A stretch of 64,000 nucleotides of DNA, taken from a bacterium (GTDB taxonomy: Bacteria > Hinthialibacterota > Hinthialibacteria > OLB16). The position numbers and the translations under genes are program-made. The DNA is taken from NCBI GenBank assembly GCA_022072055.1, contig JAJVIK010000008.1, forward strand, positions 205,980 through 269,979, read 5' to 3'. The notes under the pieces were generated by a model. The model was not told where the DNA came from. It saw only the letters and a list, made by a program, of their open reading frames with translations, and made no database searches. Shown piece after piece: positions 51,750 to 60,684 of this stretch. How positions within the stretch are numbered: the first letter of the stretch is position 1; each line of letters starts with the position of its first letter.

Positions 51750-52027
51750 AATCAAATCCCGATAAACCCATTGTTTTGACTCTCCATGCGAGACGTCGCA
51801 TGGGACTTCGAGGTGCAACGCAGCGCGAGGTGTGGGAGACCATCCGAAGAGGTGTGTGGACTCCCGCGAAGCGCGGGAAGTGGCACTCAACGCTTCGGTT
51901 CGAGGGCAAGACGGCTTCCCCTTTCACTTGAGCCTCGTACAATTATAAAACTGTGGACGTTGTTTTCGCGGATGAGCTCGACCAGGTCGTGGTGCTCACT
52001 GTGAAGACCTACTTCCACAACGAGTAG
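51746..52027 (+). pseudogene. DUF4258 toxin-like gene with an in-frame TGA
   Basis: One frame runs for 94 codons from an ATG that overlaps the ABC stop to TAG at 52025, with TGA at 51929-51931. Before it: LTLHARRRMGLRGATQREVW and RRGVWTPAKRGKWHSTLRFE; after it: ASYNYKTVDVVFADELDQVV and VLTVKTYFHNE. Together they give a whole DUF4258 protein (helical N-terminal part with H-A-x2-R-M, then strands V-x-V-V-F-x-E-x-D-x-V-V-V-x-T-V). The remaining partner, DUF2283, starts 16 bases on. Confidence 0.75.
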
Positions 52028-52042
52028 ATGGAGGTTCCAACC

Positions 52043-52270
52043 ATGAAGATTTCATATGATGCCGAGGCGGACGCCCTCTACCTTGAACTCAGGACTCTTG
52101 AACCGGGGACCGCCGTGTGTCGAGATCTCAATGAAGATATCGTGGCTGACTATGGACCCGATGGCCGCCTCGCGGGTATTGAAATCCTTGAGGCCACCAC
52201 CCTGCTTGGAGACCAACCGGGATCTGTGGTGCTGGAAGTGGCCACCTCCGCGATCGGAGGCGGGACCTGA
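52043..52270 (+). CDS. DUF2283 antitoxin-like protein
   Basis: 75 residues from the ATG at 52043, eight bases after GGAGG. Motifs: MKISYDAEADALYLELR, the central DLNEDIVADYGPDGRLAGIE, then ILEATTLLGDQPG. This is the usual partner of DUF4258 proteins, here with its presumed toxin gene broken, so the antitoxin outlives the toxin. A second DUF2283 gene at 25140 has no partner. Confidence 0.85.
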   Translation: MKISYDAEADALYLELRTLEPGTAVCRDLNEDIVADYGPDGRLAGIEILEATTLLGDQPGSVVLEVATSAIGGGT

Positions 52271-52282
52271 TCCATTGATACC

Positions 52283-52600
52283 GTGAAGAAGCGACTTCGC
52301 AAGAAGCGGCGATTGGGTGAGTTCCAGGAACTCGGATTCGAGGTGGAGTTCCGCATGGTTAACGTTCCCTCCATCGAGGAGCGAAACCGTGTGTTTGAAA
52401 CCTTTGTCGAACAGGCCATCGAGGGAAATGATCTCGTTTGTGGGGGTGGGGGAGTTGGGTTGGAGTTGGGCTTCTTTGTAACCTCCGCGACTGAGGGGAA
52501 TCGCAGAGCTGTCGGAGAGTGGCTTGCGGCGCATCCTTTGGTCGAGAAGTATGAAGTCGGGCCACTTCGGGATGCGTGGCATGGATGGGATGATGATTGA
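52283..52600 (+). CDS. yggL: YggL-family (DUF469) ribosome-associated protein
   Basis: 105 residues from a GTG. Pattern: basic start KKRLRKKRRLGEFQELGFEV, then GNDLVCGGGGVGLELGFFVT and GEWLAAHPLVEKYEVGPLRD. In E. coli YggL binds the 50S subunit. The gene is twelve bases after DUF2283. Its presence in a mainly defence-like patch may be chance. Confidence 0.82.
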   Translation: MKKRLRKKRRLGEFQELGFEVEFRMVNVPSIEERNRVFETFVEQAIEGNDLVCGGGGVGLELGFFVTSATEGNRRAVGEWLAAHPLVEKYEVGPLRDAWHGWDDD

Positions 52601-52642
52601 GCGGGCTCCTTCCCTCTTTTCGCGGTCAATCCGGCAATATCC

Positions 52643-53305
52643 ATGAGCACCTTCGGACTCGCGCTCCGCTTTGTTGCCTTTGAAGGGGTGCTCATATTGA
52701 TCCTGTTCGGGTCCGCCGGGAGGATCGACCTGCCCTGGTTCTGGGCGGTGATCGCCATCCATTCGTTCTTGCTGCTCTATGGCCTGTCGGCGATTGATCC
52801 CGACCTCCGCAAGGAGCGCTTCCATCCCGGCAAGGGGGGCATCGACCGTAACCTCCGTTTCCTGGCGATGCCGATGATCCAGTTGCACCTTGTGATCGCG
52901 GGCCTCGACATGGGTCGCTATCAGTGGTCGCCGCCGCTTCCGCTTTGGGCTCACCTCCTCGGGCTCTTGATCTACACGCTGGGGAGCGGGTGTTCGTTCT
53001 GGGCGATGGGGGTCAACCGATTCTTCTCGCCCGTGGTGCGAATTCAATCCGAGCGCGGCCACCATCTCATCACCGATGGGCCTTACCGCTTTGTCCGACA
53101 TCCCGGCTACACTGGAATCCTGGTCGGGCTGTTTGGAGAGGGGCTTGCCCTTGGCTCGCTCTGGTCGCTCGCCCCGCTGGTTCCTTGCTTGGTCCTTTTT
53201 TTTCGGAGAGTCATCCTGGAGGATCGCTTCCTGCATGAACACCTGGAGGGCTACCCCGCGTACGCGGCGCGCGTGCGCTACCGACTGCTTCCGGGGGTGT
53301 GGTGA
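52643..53305 (+). CDS. Isoprenylcysteine methyltransferase-like (ICMT/PEMT) membrane protein
   Basis: 220 residues with five or so membrane helices and the C-terminal motif HHLITDGPYRFVRHPGYTGI, followed by EDRFLHEHLEGYPAYAARVR, which forms the SAM-binding site of ICMT and phospholipid N-methyltransferases. In bacteria the substrate of this group is rarely known. The stop touches the ATG of the glycosidase gene. Confidence 0.82.
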   Translation: MSTFGLALRFVAFEGVLILILFGSAGRIDLPWFWAVIAIHSFLLLYGLSAIDPDLRKERFHPGKGGIDRNLRFLAMPMIQLHLVIAGLDMGRYQWSPPLPLWAHLLGLLIYTLGSGCSFWAMGVNRFFSPVVRIQSERGHHLITDGPYRFVRHPGYTGILVGLFGEGLALGSLWSLAPLVPCLVLFFRRVILEDRFLHEHLEGYPAYAARVRYRLLPGVW

Positions 53306-55381
53306 ATGATTTCACGAAATGGGCTCGCCATCCTCCTCCCCTTGTTGCTCTCCCTCATTTCAAGGGTCGAAGTCTGCCGAGCTGCCAAAGCTTCCAACAA
53401 TCTTATCGAGCGCGAATTCGAGGCGCGCGCCTCCGAGCATCCCACCACAACTCAAAGCCTCCGTCTCAAGGATGGCCCCAACTGGCTCCATCCGGACACG
53501 CCTCAAGTTCTCTATCGATTGCTCGTCGCGGACCCATCGAGCGGCGCGACCCAGGCGCTGACCTCCCTCGATCCGCGCCAGACGGTCACCTCCGAATGGG
53601 AGAACCCGATTGGGCAGGAGCGACTCACACTCCGGTTTGTCCGCGAGAATCCGAAACTGGAGGTGGTCCTAGTCTTCGAGTGTTACCCGGGCCACCCCTT
53701 TGTGCGACGTTGGGGAGCCGCGCGCAACCTGGGAGATTCCGAGGTTGTCATTCAGAAGGCTTGGATCGAAGAGCTGAGGCTCGCCCCTGGCGCCACAAAC
53801 TCGATGGCATACCACGGCCTGGAACGAATCCGCGCGGAAGCTCAGCCGCGCTGGTTCGCGTTGCATGAGACCGACCTCTCCGCGAAATCCCAGCTGCGCT
53901 TTGAAACCGGGCGGTATCGCTCAGCCACCTGGCTTACCCTTCAGAGGAAGCAAACGCCGGAGGGAATGGTTCTCGGCTGGGAGACCTACGCGCCGACCGA
54001 ATGTGTTCTCGATGCGAGCGGGACTCTTTCCGTGGTCTTGCGCGCGCACCTCTCACTTGCGCCCGGTGAGAACTTTGAGATCCCCAAGTCCTTTGTCGGG
54101 CTTTACCGGGGCGATCTCGATGAGGGGTGCTATCTGACCCAGCGGTTCGCGGAGGAGCGGATTGCCTGGCCGATTCCGGATGACAGGTTTCCCTATCTGA
54201 TGTTCAACAGTTGGGGGTATGGGACCCAGATCAACGAGGCCCTCGCGCGCGAAGGGATCGAACGCTGCGCGGAACTGGGTGTCGAGGTCTTTGTGGTGGA
54301 TTTCGGGTGGGAAGGCCCGGATTGGGAGCCGCTCCCGGATAAGTTCCCGAATGGCCTCGCGCCGCTGGCGGACCTCTGTCATGCGAAGGGAATGAAATTC
54401 GGGGTACACCTTTCGTTCGCGAACATCTCCGCGCACTCCAAGCTCTACCGGGAGCATCCCGAATGGACTCATGGCCAGGGGTGCTGGGGGTATGGTCATG
54501 ACCACTTCCCGGTGTACGCCCTCTCCCTGGGACTACCCGAGGCGCGGCGTTGGGCGGTGGACACCGTGCTCCAAGTGATCGACCGCGACAAAGTGGATTG
54601 GTTTCTGACCGACACGCACCTGTACGGGTTCATCGATCCCGCGAAACACGAAGTGCGCGGCGACCAGGAATACCTTGCGCGGGAGGGCTTCGCGGCCACC
54701 CTCGCGGAGATCCATCGGCTGCGCCCCAATGTCCTGATCGAACATTGCGATGGGGGGCTGTCCTTTCCGAGCTACAAGATGATGGAGCAGCATGTGACCA
54801 GCATCACGAGCGACAACGACAACGCCCTGGAGACGCGCATGGCGGTGTATGACCTGTCCCACTTTCTGTCGCCGCGCTTTCTCGACAAATATCAGCAGGA
54901 GTGGGGCTCCCATCACGCCAACCGCTCCTGTCTTTTCGGCGGGCCTTGGATTCTGATGTTTCCGATTCATGAACTCCGCCCGGGCTCGCGCGAGTGGAAC
55001 GAGCTGCTGGAGGACATCGCGCTTTACAAACAAACCCGGAAGCGCATCCGCGAGGGGAAGGCGCTCCATCTGCTCCCGCCGAGCGATCCGAAAGACCCTT
55101 CTTGGGATGGCTGGGACGCCATCGGGTCGTATCATCCGGGCGAGGATTCGGCGGTGGCGTTCGCTTACAGGACTGGCGGACCTCACAAAACAAGAACGAT
55201 TCCCATGAAGGGCCTGATCCCGGAGCATCGGTATCGGGTCCGACTCCTGGACGGCGGAGAAACAAGAGAGGCCACGGGGAGGGAGATTCTGGAGAGAGGC
55301 ATCCGACTCTCCTTGGAGGAATATCGCCGGGGAGAGACCTCGCGGAGCTCCGAGGTGATTCTGATCGAGCCTGTGAGGTGA
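53306..55381 (+). CDS. Alpha-galactosidase-like glycoside hydrolase (GH36-type)
   Basis: 691 residues with a signal peptide (AILLPLLLSLISRVEVCRA). A beta-sandwich domain (about 40-300) precedes a TIM barrel: MFNSWGYGTQINEALAREGI, GVEVFVVDFGWEGPDWEPLP, KGMKFGVHLSFANIS, and DRDKVDWFLTDTHLYG with the presumed nucleophile Asp. The acid/base is probably the Asp in SITSDNDNALE. A C-terminal beta domain ends the protein. The layout is that of GH36 / clan GH-D, which cleaves alpha-galactosides such as raffinose. The exact substrate is unknown; exported enzyme. Confidence 0.78.
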   Translation: MISRNGLAILLPLLLSLISRVEVCRAAKASNNLIEREFEARASEHPTTTQSLRLKDGPNWLHPDTPQVLYRLLVADPSSGATQALTSLDPRQTVTSEWENPIGQERLTLRFVRENPKLEVVLVFECYPGHPFVRRWGAARNLGDSEVVIQKAWIEELRLAPGATNSMAYHGLERIRAEAQPRWFALHETDLSAKSQLRFETGRYRSATWLTLQRKQTPEGMVLGWETYAPTECVLDASGTLSVVLRAHLSLAPGENFEIPKSFVGLYRGDLDEGCYLTQRFAEERIAWPIPDDRFPYLMFNSWGYGTQINEALAREGIERCAELGVEVFVVDFGWEGPDWEPLPDKFPNGLAPLADLCHAKGMKFGVHLSFANISAHSKLYREHPEWTHGQGCWGYGHDHFPVYALSLGLPEARRWAVDTVLQVIDRDKVDWFLTDTHLYGFIDPAKHEVRGDQEYLAREGFAATLAEIHRLRPNVLIEHCDGGLSFPSYKMMEQHVTSITSDNDNALETRMAVYDLSHFLSPRFLDKYQQEWGSHHANRSCLFGGPWILMFPIHELRPGSREWNELLEDIALYKQTRKRIREGKALHLLPPSDPKDPSWDGWDAIGSYHPGEDSAVAFAYRTGGPHKTRTIPMKGLIPEHRYRVRLLDGGETREATGREILERGIRLSLEEYRRGETSRSSEVILIEPVR

Positions 55382-55483
55382 TCTCGGTTGCCACAAGGCG
55401 GGGGAGTGCTAAGCTGATCCGGATTAGTGTCAGACCAGGGATTCCCGGTCGGCCATCCAAGCGACGAAGGGAGGGTTCCCCTC

Positions 55484-55726
55484 ATGGACCTTCAGAAACT
55501 CACCAAGTTCTTCCTGTGGTGCACGATCCTCAACGCCGGCCTGTTGATCCTCTGGGCAGTCATGCTGGTGACCGCGATGGATTGGGTGTATGGCCTGCAG
55601 ACCGCGTTCTTCCCGATCCCGCGCGACATCTTCCCGATCGTGATGTACGCCTTCATCGGGCTCTACAAGAGCCTTGTGTTGATTTTCAACGTGATCCCAC
55701 TGGTGGCGCTGCTGATTGTGAAGTGA
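55484..55726 (+). CDS. DUF6868-like small membrane protein
   Basis: 80 residues from the ATG at 55484 (AAGGGAGGG before it). Two helices (LWCTILNAGLLILWAVMLVT and MYAFIGLYKSLVLIFNVIPL) enclose a loop with MDWVYGLQTAFFPIPRDIFP. The opening MDLQKLTKFFLWCTI is the start of DUF6868. Function unknown. The GTGA overlap couples it to the next gene. Confidence 0.7.
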   Translation: MDLQKLTKFFLWCTILNAGLLILWAVMLVTAMDWVYGLQTAFFPIPRDIFPIVMYAFIGLYKSLVLIFNVIPLVALLIVK

Positions 55727-56007
55727 GGGGCGCTCGACAGGAGCCAAGCGAAGACGCGGCATCTGTTGACCGAGAAACGATAAGAGTCCCCACAAGGGAA
55801 GAACAGAAGCGGTTGGTTCAGTTGTGGGCCACCGCTGGGCCGGAACTCGAGCGCATCCGCGCCGAGGCTCTGCGGGACAAGCCTTACGACCCAGCCGAGG
55901 TGGAAGCGCTCCTCTCCCTCGGCGACCAGGCCGACCTTCCCCCTCGCACCACCAGCGGCCTGGTGGAGATGCAGCGCATTTTCATGCGGGGGCATGGGAA
56001 GAAATAG
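55723..56007 (+). CDS. Small protein of unknown function after the DUF6868 gene
   Basis: 94 residues from a GTG that overlaps the DUF6868 stop. Helical: REEQKRLVQLWATAGPELER and DPAEVEALLSLGDQ, with an end PPRTTSGLVEMQRIFMRGHG. The P-P-R-T-T-S-G-L-V motif looks conserved rather than random, but I do not recognise a family. Confidence 0.6.
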   Translation: MRGARQEPSEDAASVDRETIRVPTREEQKRLVQLWATAGPELERIRAEALRDKPYDPAEVEALLSLGDQADLPPRTTSGLVEMQRIFMRGHGKK

Positions 56008-56044
56008 AGATCGTCCGACACGCTTGCCACTCGCGCGCACCCAC

Positions 56045-57757
56045 TCATCTCTCCCTCTCCGGTATCTTCCCATGCTTCTCAATCAGTTTCCGCTCAGTCC
56101 GGCGGCGGATGGCGGACCACCATCTTCGACGGTCGCGCCAGAGCGCGGCGTCCCGGCGCGAATACTCCCGGAAGAAGCGGACCCAGGCGGCGGGCGTGGT
56201 CGCCTCGTACACCGAGAACAAGAGGCGTGAGAGGTCATTGATCCGCGCGCGGCGGAAGCGCATCGGGCGCAGAGTCATGGCATCCAAGTCCACCAGCCTC
56301 GGCGCGTGCGGCGCGGGCGCGCTCGGATCGAGGAGCACATTCCGCCCCTTGAGGTCCCCGTGCGAAATCCCATGCGAGTGCAACGCGCGGAACAGGTTGG
56401 CCACCGCTAGTTCGAGCGCGCGGAGGTCGTGAGCGCCGGCCTGGCCGCGCGGCGCGCGGCGGCTTTCGCGATAGAAGTCATCATAGCCCACTCCCCCCTC
56501 GATCCATTCGGTCAGGATGAACGACTCCAGGAGCAGCGGCCCCTTGCGACGTTCGAGGACCGCGACCGTGGTCGGCGTCGGGATACCGAGGATCTCGAGG
56601 GCGTAAGCCGAACGCCACACCTTCATCGCCCGGGAGCGTCGAAAAAGATTCTTGATCCGCTCCCAAGGCCCCTTGCGGTTGTAGCGTTTTGCGAACAACG
56701 GGCGCAAAAGCCCCGGGCGCGCGACACGCGCCACACTGGTGGTCGGCGTGTCCTTGAGCAGTGTCGAACACGGGCCGGAAAAGAGCGCGTTCGGGTCCGC
56801 CAGGGCCTCGCGCAGCGCAGGGCTGTCCCATTCCGCGCGGACCCAACCGCTGTATTCACCCAATCGCAGGCGATGGAAGCGCTTCCCCTCGCGAACACAC
56901 TTGGCGAGCCGTGAGCGCCAATGCCCACGAAAGGCGCGGTGCGCGAAGAACTCCACCGCGCGCCCCATCGAACGGCGCGCCTCGCGCTCCGAGGGAAAGG
57001 GCGGGCTCCAATCCCCCAGCGCTTCCAGGTAAGCCTGGAGACAACGTTGCTTGGAGCCGGTCGACAGGTTCTCCCCCTGTCCTGCGAGAAACCGTCCCAG
57101 GTTCATGAGACGTCTCCGCCAAGGGAGTGTTCGACTCCAGCGCAACTGATGGAGGTCCAGGATCAAGACCTCCGGCTTTCCAGAGCGGCGAGTGACCAGG
57201 AGGTTGCCCGGATGCGCATCGCCATGCTCCGCTCCGGCGCGGTGCAACCTTCCGAGACAGGCGCCAAGACTGTGGAGCAGTTCACGGCGTGCCTCCGGGG
57301 AGAGGCGCGAGTCCGCATTCATGAACTCGCTGATCGGCTGCCCATCGGCGATAAACTCGAAGACCACGACCCCGCGCGGTTCACCCTCCGCCCCGCGATG
57401 TTCGCCCCAGAGGATGGGTTGTGGAATCGGGACACCCCGCTCGGCAAGGCGTTTGGCCGAGCGCCATTCGAGAGCGGCGCGGGAGCCGCGCAAAAGCGCC
57501 GCGAGGCGATCCTCCCAGCGTGGGGTACGGTATTCCTTGATCAGCAGCCCTCGCCCCAGCGCCGCCCCCACCCAGACTTTTCGCGCGCGGCCCTCTTTGA
57601 GGACCCGCGCGTCCGAGGGGGACTCGAGCATGGAGAGGAGGGCCTCGAGCAAATCCGAGGAGGGTGAGACAATCTCCCCACGCCACGCGCCGTGCGTGAA
57701 GGGTTTCACCGCAAAGTCCGCGCGGGGGATGGGCTGAACGGTCCCGCGGCTATTCAT
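56045..57757 (-). CDS. Double protein/lipopolysaccharide-kinase-like protein
   Basis: 570 residues from the ATG at 57757, which overlaps the ruvB stop by eight bases. Two kinase domains follow one another. The first has a Lys-region [20 protein letters not shown], then [17 protein letters not shown] and a DLHQLRW metal loop (about 195-215). The second has [38 protein letters not shown] and LVDLDAMTL (about 470-500). H-G-D-x-H/K-x-x-N loops of this style occur in Kdo kinases and WaaP-type lipopolysaccharide kinases. Two successive domains in one chain are unusual and suggest either two phosphorylations of lipid A core or one regulatory domain. Confidence 0.8.
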   Translation of the reverse strand: MNSRGTVQPIPRADFAVKPFTHGAWRGEIVSPSSDLLEALLSMLESPSDARVLKEGRARKVWVGAALGRGLLIKEYRTPRWEDRLAALLRGSRAALEWRSAKRLAERGVPIPQPILWGEHRGAEGEPRGVVVFEFIADGQPISEFMNADSRLSPEARRELLHSLGACLGRLHRAGAEHGDAHPGNLLVTRRSGKPEVLILDLHQLRWSRTLPWRRRLMNLGRFLAGQGENLSTGSKQRCLQAYLEALGDWSPPFPSEREARRSMGRAVEFFAHRAFRGHWRSRLAKCVREGKRFHRLRLGEYSGWVRAEWDSPALREALADPNALFSGPCSTLLKDTPTTSVARVARPGLLRPLFAKRYNRKGPWERIKNLFRRSRAMKVWRSAYALEILGIPTPTTVAVLERRKGPLLLESFILTEWIEGGVGYDDFYRESRRAPRGQAGAHDLRALELAVANLFRALHSHGISHGDLKGRNVLLDPSAPAPHAPRLVDLDAMTLRPMRFRRARINDLSRLLFSVYEATTPAAWVRFFREYSRRDAALWRDRRRWWSAIRRRTERKLIEKHGKIPERER

Positions 57758-58787
57758 CAAAAAGCGAAGGGGCCTCGGAGGATGCGAGCGGGGCCTTGAA
57801 GCCGAGGTGCGCCCAGGCCATCGGGCCCGCGCATCGTCCCCGGCTGGTGCGCTGGAGGAACCCGATTTTGAGGAGATACGGCTCCACCAGGTCCTCCAAG
57901 GTTTCGCTCTCCTCGTTGAGGGTCGCCGCGACCGCTTCAATCCCCACGGGACCTCCGGAATAGAACTCGATGATGGCGCGGAGGTACTTCCGGTCGAGTT
58001 CGTCGAGGCCCAAGGCGTCGACCCCCTCCATGCGTAGGGCCTCATCCGCCACCCTTGAAGTGGCCGCGCCATCCGCGCGGACCTCGGCATAGTCGCGGAC
58101 CCTCCGCAGCAGGCGGTTGGCGATGCGCGGGGTCCCGCGCGAGCGCCGCGCAATCTGTTCCGCCCCCTCGGATTCGATCCGGACCGAGAGAATCCCGGCG
58201 GAGCGGGTCACAATCCGAGCCAGCTCCTCCGGTTCATAGAAATCGAGGTGGTAGAACAGGCCGAAACGGTCGCGCAGCGGGGCCGAAAGCAATCCCGCTC
58301 GCGTGGTCGCCCCGACCAGGGTGAAGCGCTTGAGAGGGATTTTGATGGTCTTGGCGAAAGCCCCCTTATCGACGACGAAATCGATCTGGTAATCCTCCAT
58401 CGCCGGGTACAGGTACTCCTCCACCACGGTGGCCAAGCGGTGGATCTCATCGATGAAGAGGATGTCCCCTTGGGAGAGGTTGGTGAGGATGCCGAGCAGA
58501 TCGGTGGGTTGTTGGAGCGAGGGGCCGCTGGTGGTGACCAACTCGCCGCCCATTTCGCTCGCGATGATGTGGGCCAGAGTGGTTTTTCCAAGACCGGGAG
58601 GGCCATGAAAGAGGATATGGTCGATGGGTTCCGCGCGCCGTCTGGCGGCTTCGATGGCGATGCCGAGGTTTTCCTTGAGTTGTGTCTGCCCGATGTACTC
58701 CGCGAGGGATTGTGGCCGCAGCGATGCGGCGACCGCCTCCTCTTCGCTCCCTCCGGAGCTCGCCGAGACCAGCCTCTGGACAGTCAT
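57750..58787 (-). CDS. ruvB: Holliday junction helicase RuvB
   Basis: 345 residues. Start: [20 protein letters not shown]; Walker [13 protein letters not shown]; Walker [11 protein letters not shown]; sensor 1 [11 protein letters not shown] and the Arg finger region [16 protein letters not shown]; the C-terminal winged helix has the [15 protein letters not shown] element. RuvB drives branch migration with RuvA. ruvA and ruvC are not in this window. It starts 26 bases after the threonine aldolase-like gene. Confidence 0.96.
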   Translation of the reverse strand: MTVQRLVSASSGGSEEEAVAASLRPQSLAEYIGQTQLKENLGIAIEAARRRAEPIDHILFHGPPGLGKTTLAHIIASEMGGELVTTSGPSLQQPTDLLGILTNLSQGDILFIDEIHRLATVVEEYLYPAMEDYQIDFVVDKGAFAKTIKIPLKRFTLVGATTRAGLLSAPLRDRFGLFYHLDFYEPEELARIVTRSAGILSVRIESEGAEQIARRSRGTPRIANRLLRRVRDYAEVRADGAATSRVADEALRMEGVDALGLDELDRKYLRAIIEFYSGGPVGIEAVAATLNEESETLEDLVEPYLLKIGFLQRTSRGRCAGPMAWAHLGFKAPLASSEAPSLFDE

Positions 58788-58813
58788 GGGGTGATCCTAT
58801 CAGGAAGGAGGGG

Positions 58814-59752
58814 TCACTTGGAGGTGCGCTGCTGGATCAAGCTCCGCGCATCCTCCACAAACGCCGCGTTCGCCTCGACCGGATGGAGAATACGAACGTT
58901 CGGGAGCGCGGTAAGTTCTCCGGAGAGCTTCATGGCGCAACGGTTGGCCCAGCGGGCGCGCTCAAGCCAGGCTCCGGACTGGAGCATCCCCACCCAAGGG
59001 GCCGCGAGGAAGCGCATTTTGGAGGCGAGCTGCCCGGCCTGTTTGCAGCGGTAGTCGAACTCCTCGGCCAGGTTCCGATCGAAAAAGATCACCGCCTCCC
59101 CCACCGGCATGCCGTTCTTGGTCCCGCCGAAACAGAGGACATCCACGCCCGCCTTCCAGGTCAGGTCCTTCGGGGCGGTCTCCAGCGCGGCCGCCGCGTT
59201 GGCGAAACGCGCGCCATCCATGTGCAGGTGAAGGTCGCGCCGGTGGGCGAAGTCGGCGAGCGCGGCGATCTCCGCCGCCTTGTAGGTGGTTCCCATCTCG
59301 GTGGACTGAGTCAGGCTGAGCACGCGCGGCTTGGGGTAGTGGATGTCCTGGCGACGTTCGACCAGATCCCGGACCTGTTCGACATCCATTTTCCCATGCG
59401 CACCCCCCGCAAGGAGGATCTTGGTGCCGTTCGTGAAGAACTCCGGTCCTCCGCACTCATCGGTTTCGAGGTGCGCGTAACGGTGGCAGATCACGCTGTG
59501 GTAGGACTGGCACAGGTGCCCGATGGCCATCGAGTTGGCGGCGGTGCCGGTAAGGCAGAAGAACACCTGGCAATCGGTCTCGAAGAGCTCGCGGAGGAGA
59601 TCGCTTGCGCGCGCGGTCCAGGAATCATCTCCGTATCCGGGGGCATAACCCTCGCTCGCCTGTCGGAGCGCCTCCCAGGCCTCGGGGCAAATCCCGGCGC
59701 AGTTGTCGCTGGCGAATTGGTATCCGGGGGTGATCGGCATGGGGTTCGTCAT
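58814..59752 (-). CDS. L-threonine aldolase-like enzyme, C-terminally short
   Basis: 312 residues, where relatives have about 340. The PLP parts are normal: SEGYAPGYGDDSWTARA, GTAANSMAIGHL, LHMDGARFANAA, and the Lys in CFGGTKNGMPVGEAV. The end is VEANAAFVEDARSLIQQRTS; in the family a further ~35 residues with a substrate-binding Arg and an R-F-M-C-S-W-like strand should follow. Only 26 bases remain before ruvB, so they are deleted, not shifted. The enzyme may be weak or dead. It overlaps the hydrolase gene by ATGA. Confidence 0.8.
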   Translation of the reverse strand: MTNPMPITPGYQFASDNCAGICPEAWEALRQASEGYAPGYGDDSWTARASDLLRELFETDCQVFFCLTGTAANSMAIGHLCQSYHSVICHRYAHLETDECGGPEFFTNGTKILLAGGAHGKMDVEQVRDLVERRQDIHYPKPRVLSLTQSTEMGTTYKAAEIAALADFAHRRDLHLHMDGARFANAAAALETAPKDLTWKAGVDVLCFGGTKNGMPVGEAVIFFDRNLAEEFDYRCKQAGQLASKMRFLAAPWVGMLQSGAWLERARWANRCAMKLSGELTALPNVRILHPVEANAAFVEDARSLIQQRTSK

Positions 59753-60684
59753 TCCTTTATTATCGGCTCCAGGAAACTCACTATCTCACGCTTCACATCC
59801 TCCATCTCGTAGTCCCACAGGAGGTGGTGGTTGGATTCTTGATACCATTTGACCCGTTTGTCCGCGGAGCCGAGGGCTTCGAAGGCCTGCTCGGCGCGCT
59901 TCGGGGAGGCCGCGCGGTCTCCACGCGAATGCAGCATCAGCACCGGGCAACGCACGCGCCCGAGCCGTTCCGGATCACGCGCCAACTTCCCCAGCCGGAT
60001 CAGCTCCCCGGCCCCCTTGGTGGAGATCACCCGATAGGCATAGAGCTTGTCCTTGGCTTCCTCCCGGTTCACACAGGTGAAGACCCGATTCTTCATCACA
60101 TACGGAATCGCCCACGAGGAGAGCGTGTTCCAGGCTTCCGCCGGGAGGATGTAATACCACCGATGAGTGACCCCATAGTAAGGGGCGATCAGCACGAGAC
60201 GGTCCACCTTTTCCTCTGATGCGATCAGAGTGGAGAGCGCGCCGCCCATCGAGAACCCGATCAGCGCCACCTTCGGATGGTGGATCTTAAGCGCCAGGTA
60301 TTCCCGCCGCACAGCATCCAGGAATTGGTCGTTGGTCGTGTTGGCGTGATCCACGGGAAAGGTGGCGTGCCCCGGGAGACGCATCATCCGCACGGTCAGC
60401 CCGGTTTCTTGAAGGATGGCTCCGAGGTCGTTGAAATCGGTGCGCGAGGCCACAAACCCATGCACGAGCAAGGCGGCGTTGGGTCCGGAGCCGGGGAGGG
60501 TGACCGCCTCGGCTCCCTTGATGACCAAGGTGTCCGCGTCGCGCGGGAGGCGGGTCACCTCGCGGTCCATGGCCCGCTGCGCCATGTAATTGTAGGCGCA
60601 ACCGGTGCTCATCAGGACCAGATAAACCCCCGCCAGCGTCTCGGTCGGGAGCCGCGCGCGGCGGCTCCCGAACGGGTTCCTCAC
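59749..60684 (-). CDS. Alpha/beta-hydrolase lipoprotein (carboxylesterase-like)
   Basis: 311 residues from a GTG overlapping the previous stop. The N-terminus ends in LAGVYLVLMSTGC, a lipobox with Cys28. The hydrolase part has AALLVHGFVASRTDFNDLGA (oxyanion), the nucleophile GFSMGGALS, an Asp in MLHSRGDRAAS and His in QESNHHLLWDYE, all as in monoacylglycerol lipases and carboxylesterases. Likely periplasmic, membrane-anchored. Confidence 0.82.
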   Translation of the reverse strand: MRNPFGSRRARLPTETLAGVYLVLMSTGCAYNYMAQRAMDREVTRLPRDADTLVIKGAEAVTLPGSGPNAALLVHGFVASRTDFNDLGAILQETGLTVRMMRLPGHATFPVDHANTTNDQFLDAVRREYLALKIHHPKVALIGFSMGGALSTLIASEEKVDRLVLIAPYYGVTHRWYYILPAEAWNTLSSWAIPYVMKNRVFTCVNREEAKDKLYAYRVISTKGAGELIRLGKLARDPERLGRVRCPVLMLHSRGDRAASPKRAEQAFEALGSADKRVKWYQESNHHLLWDYEMEDVKREIVSFLEPIIKE

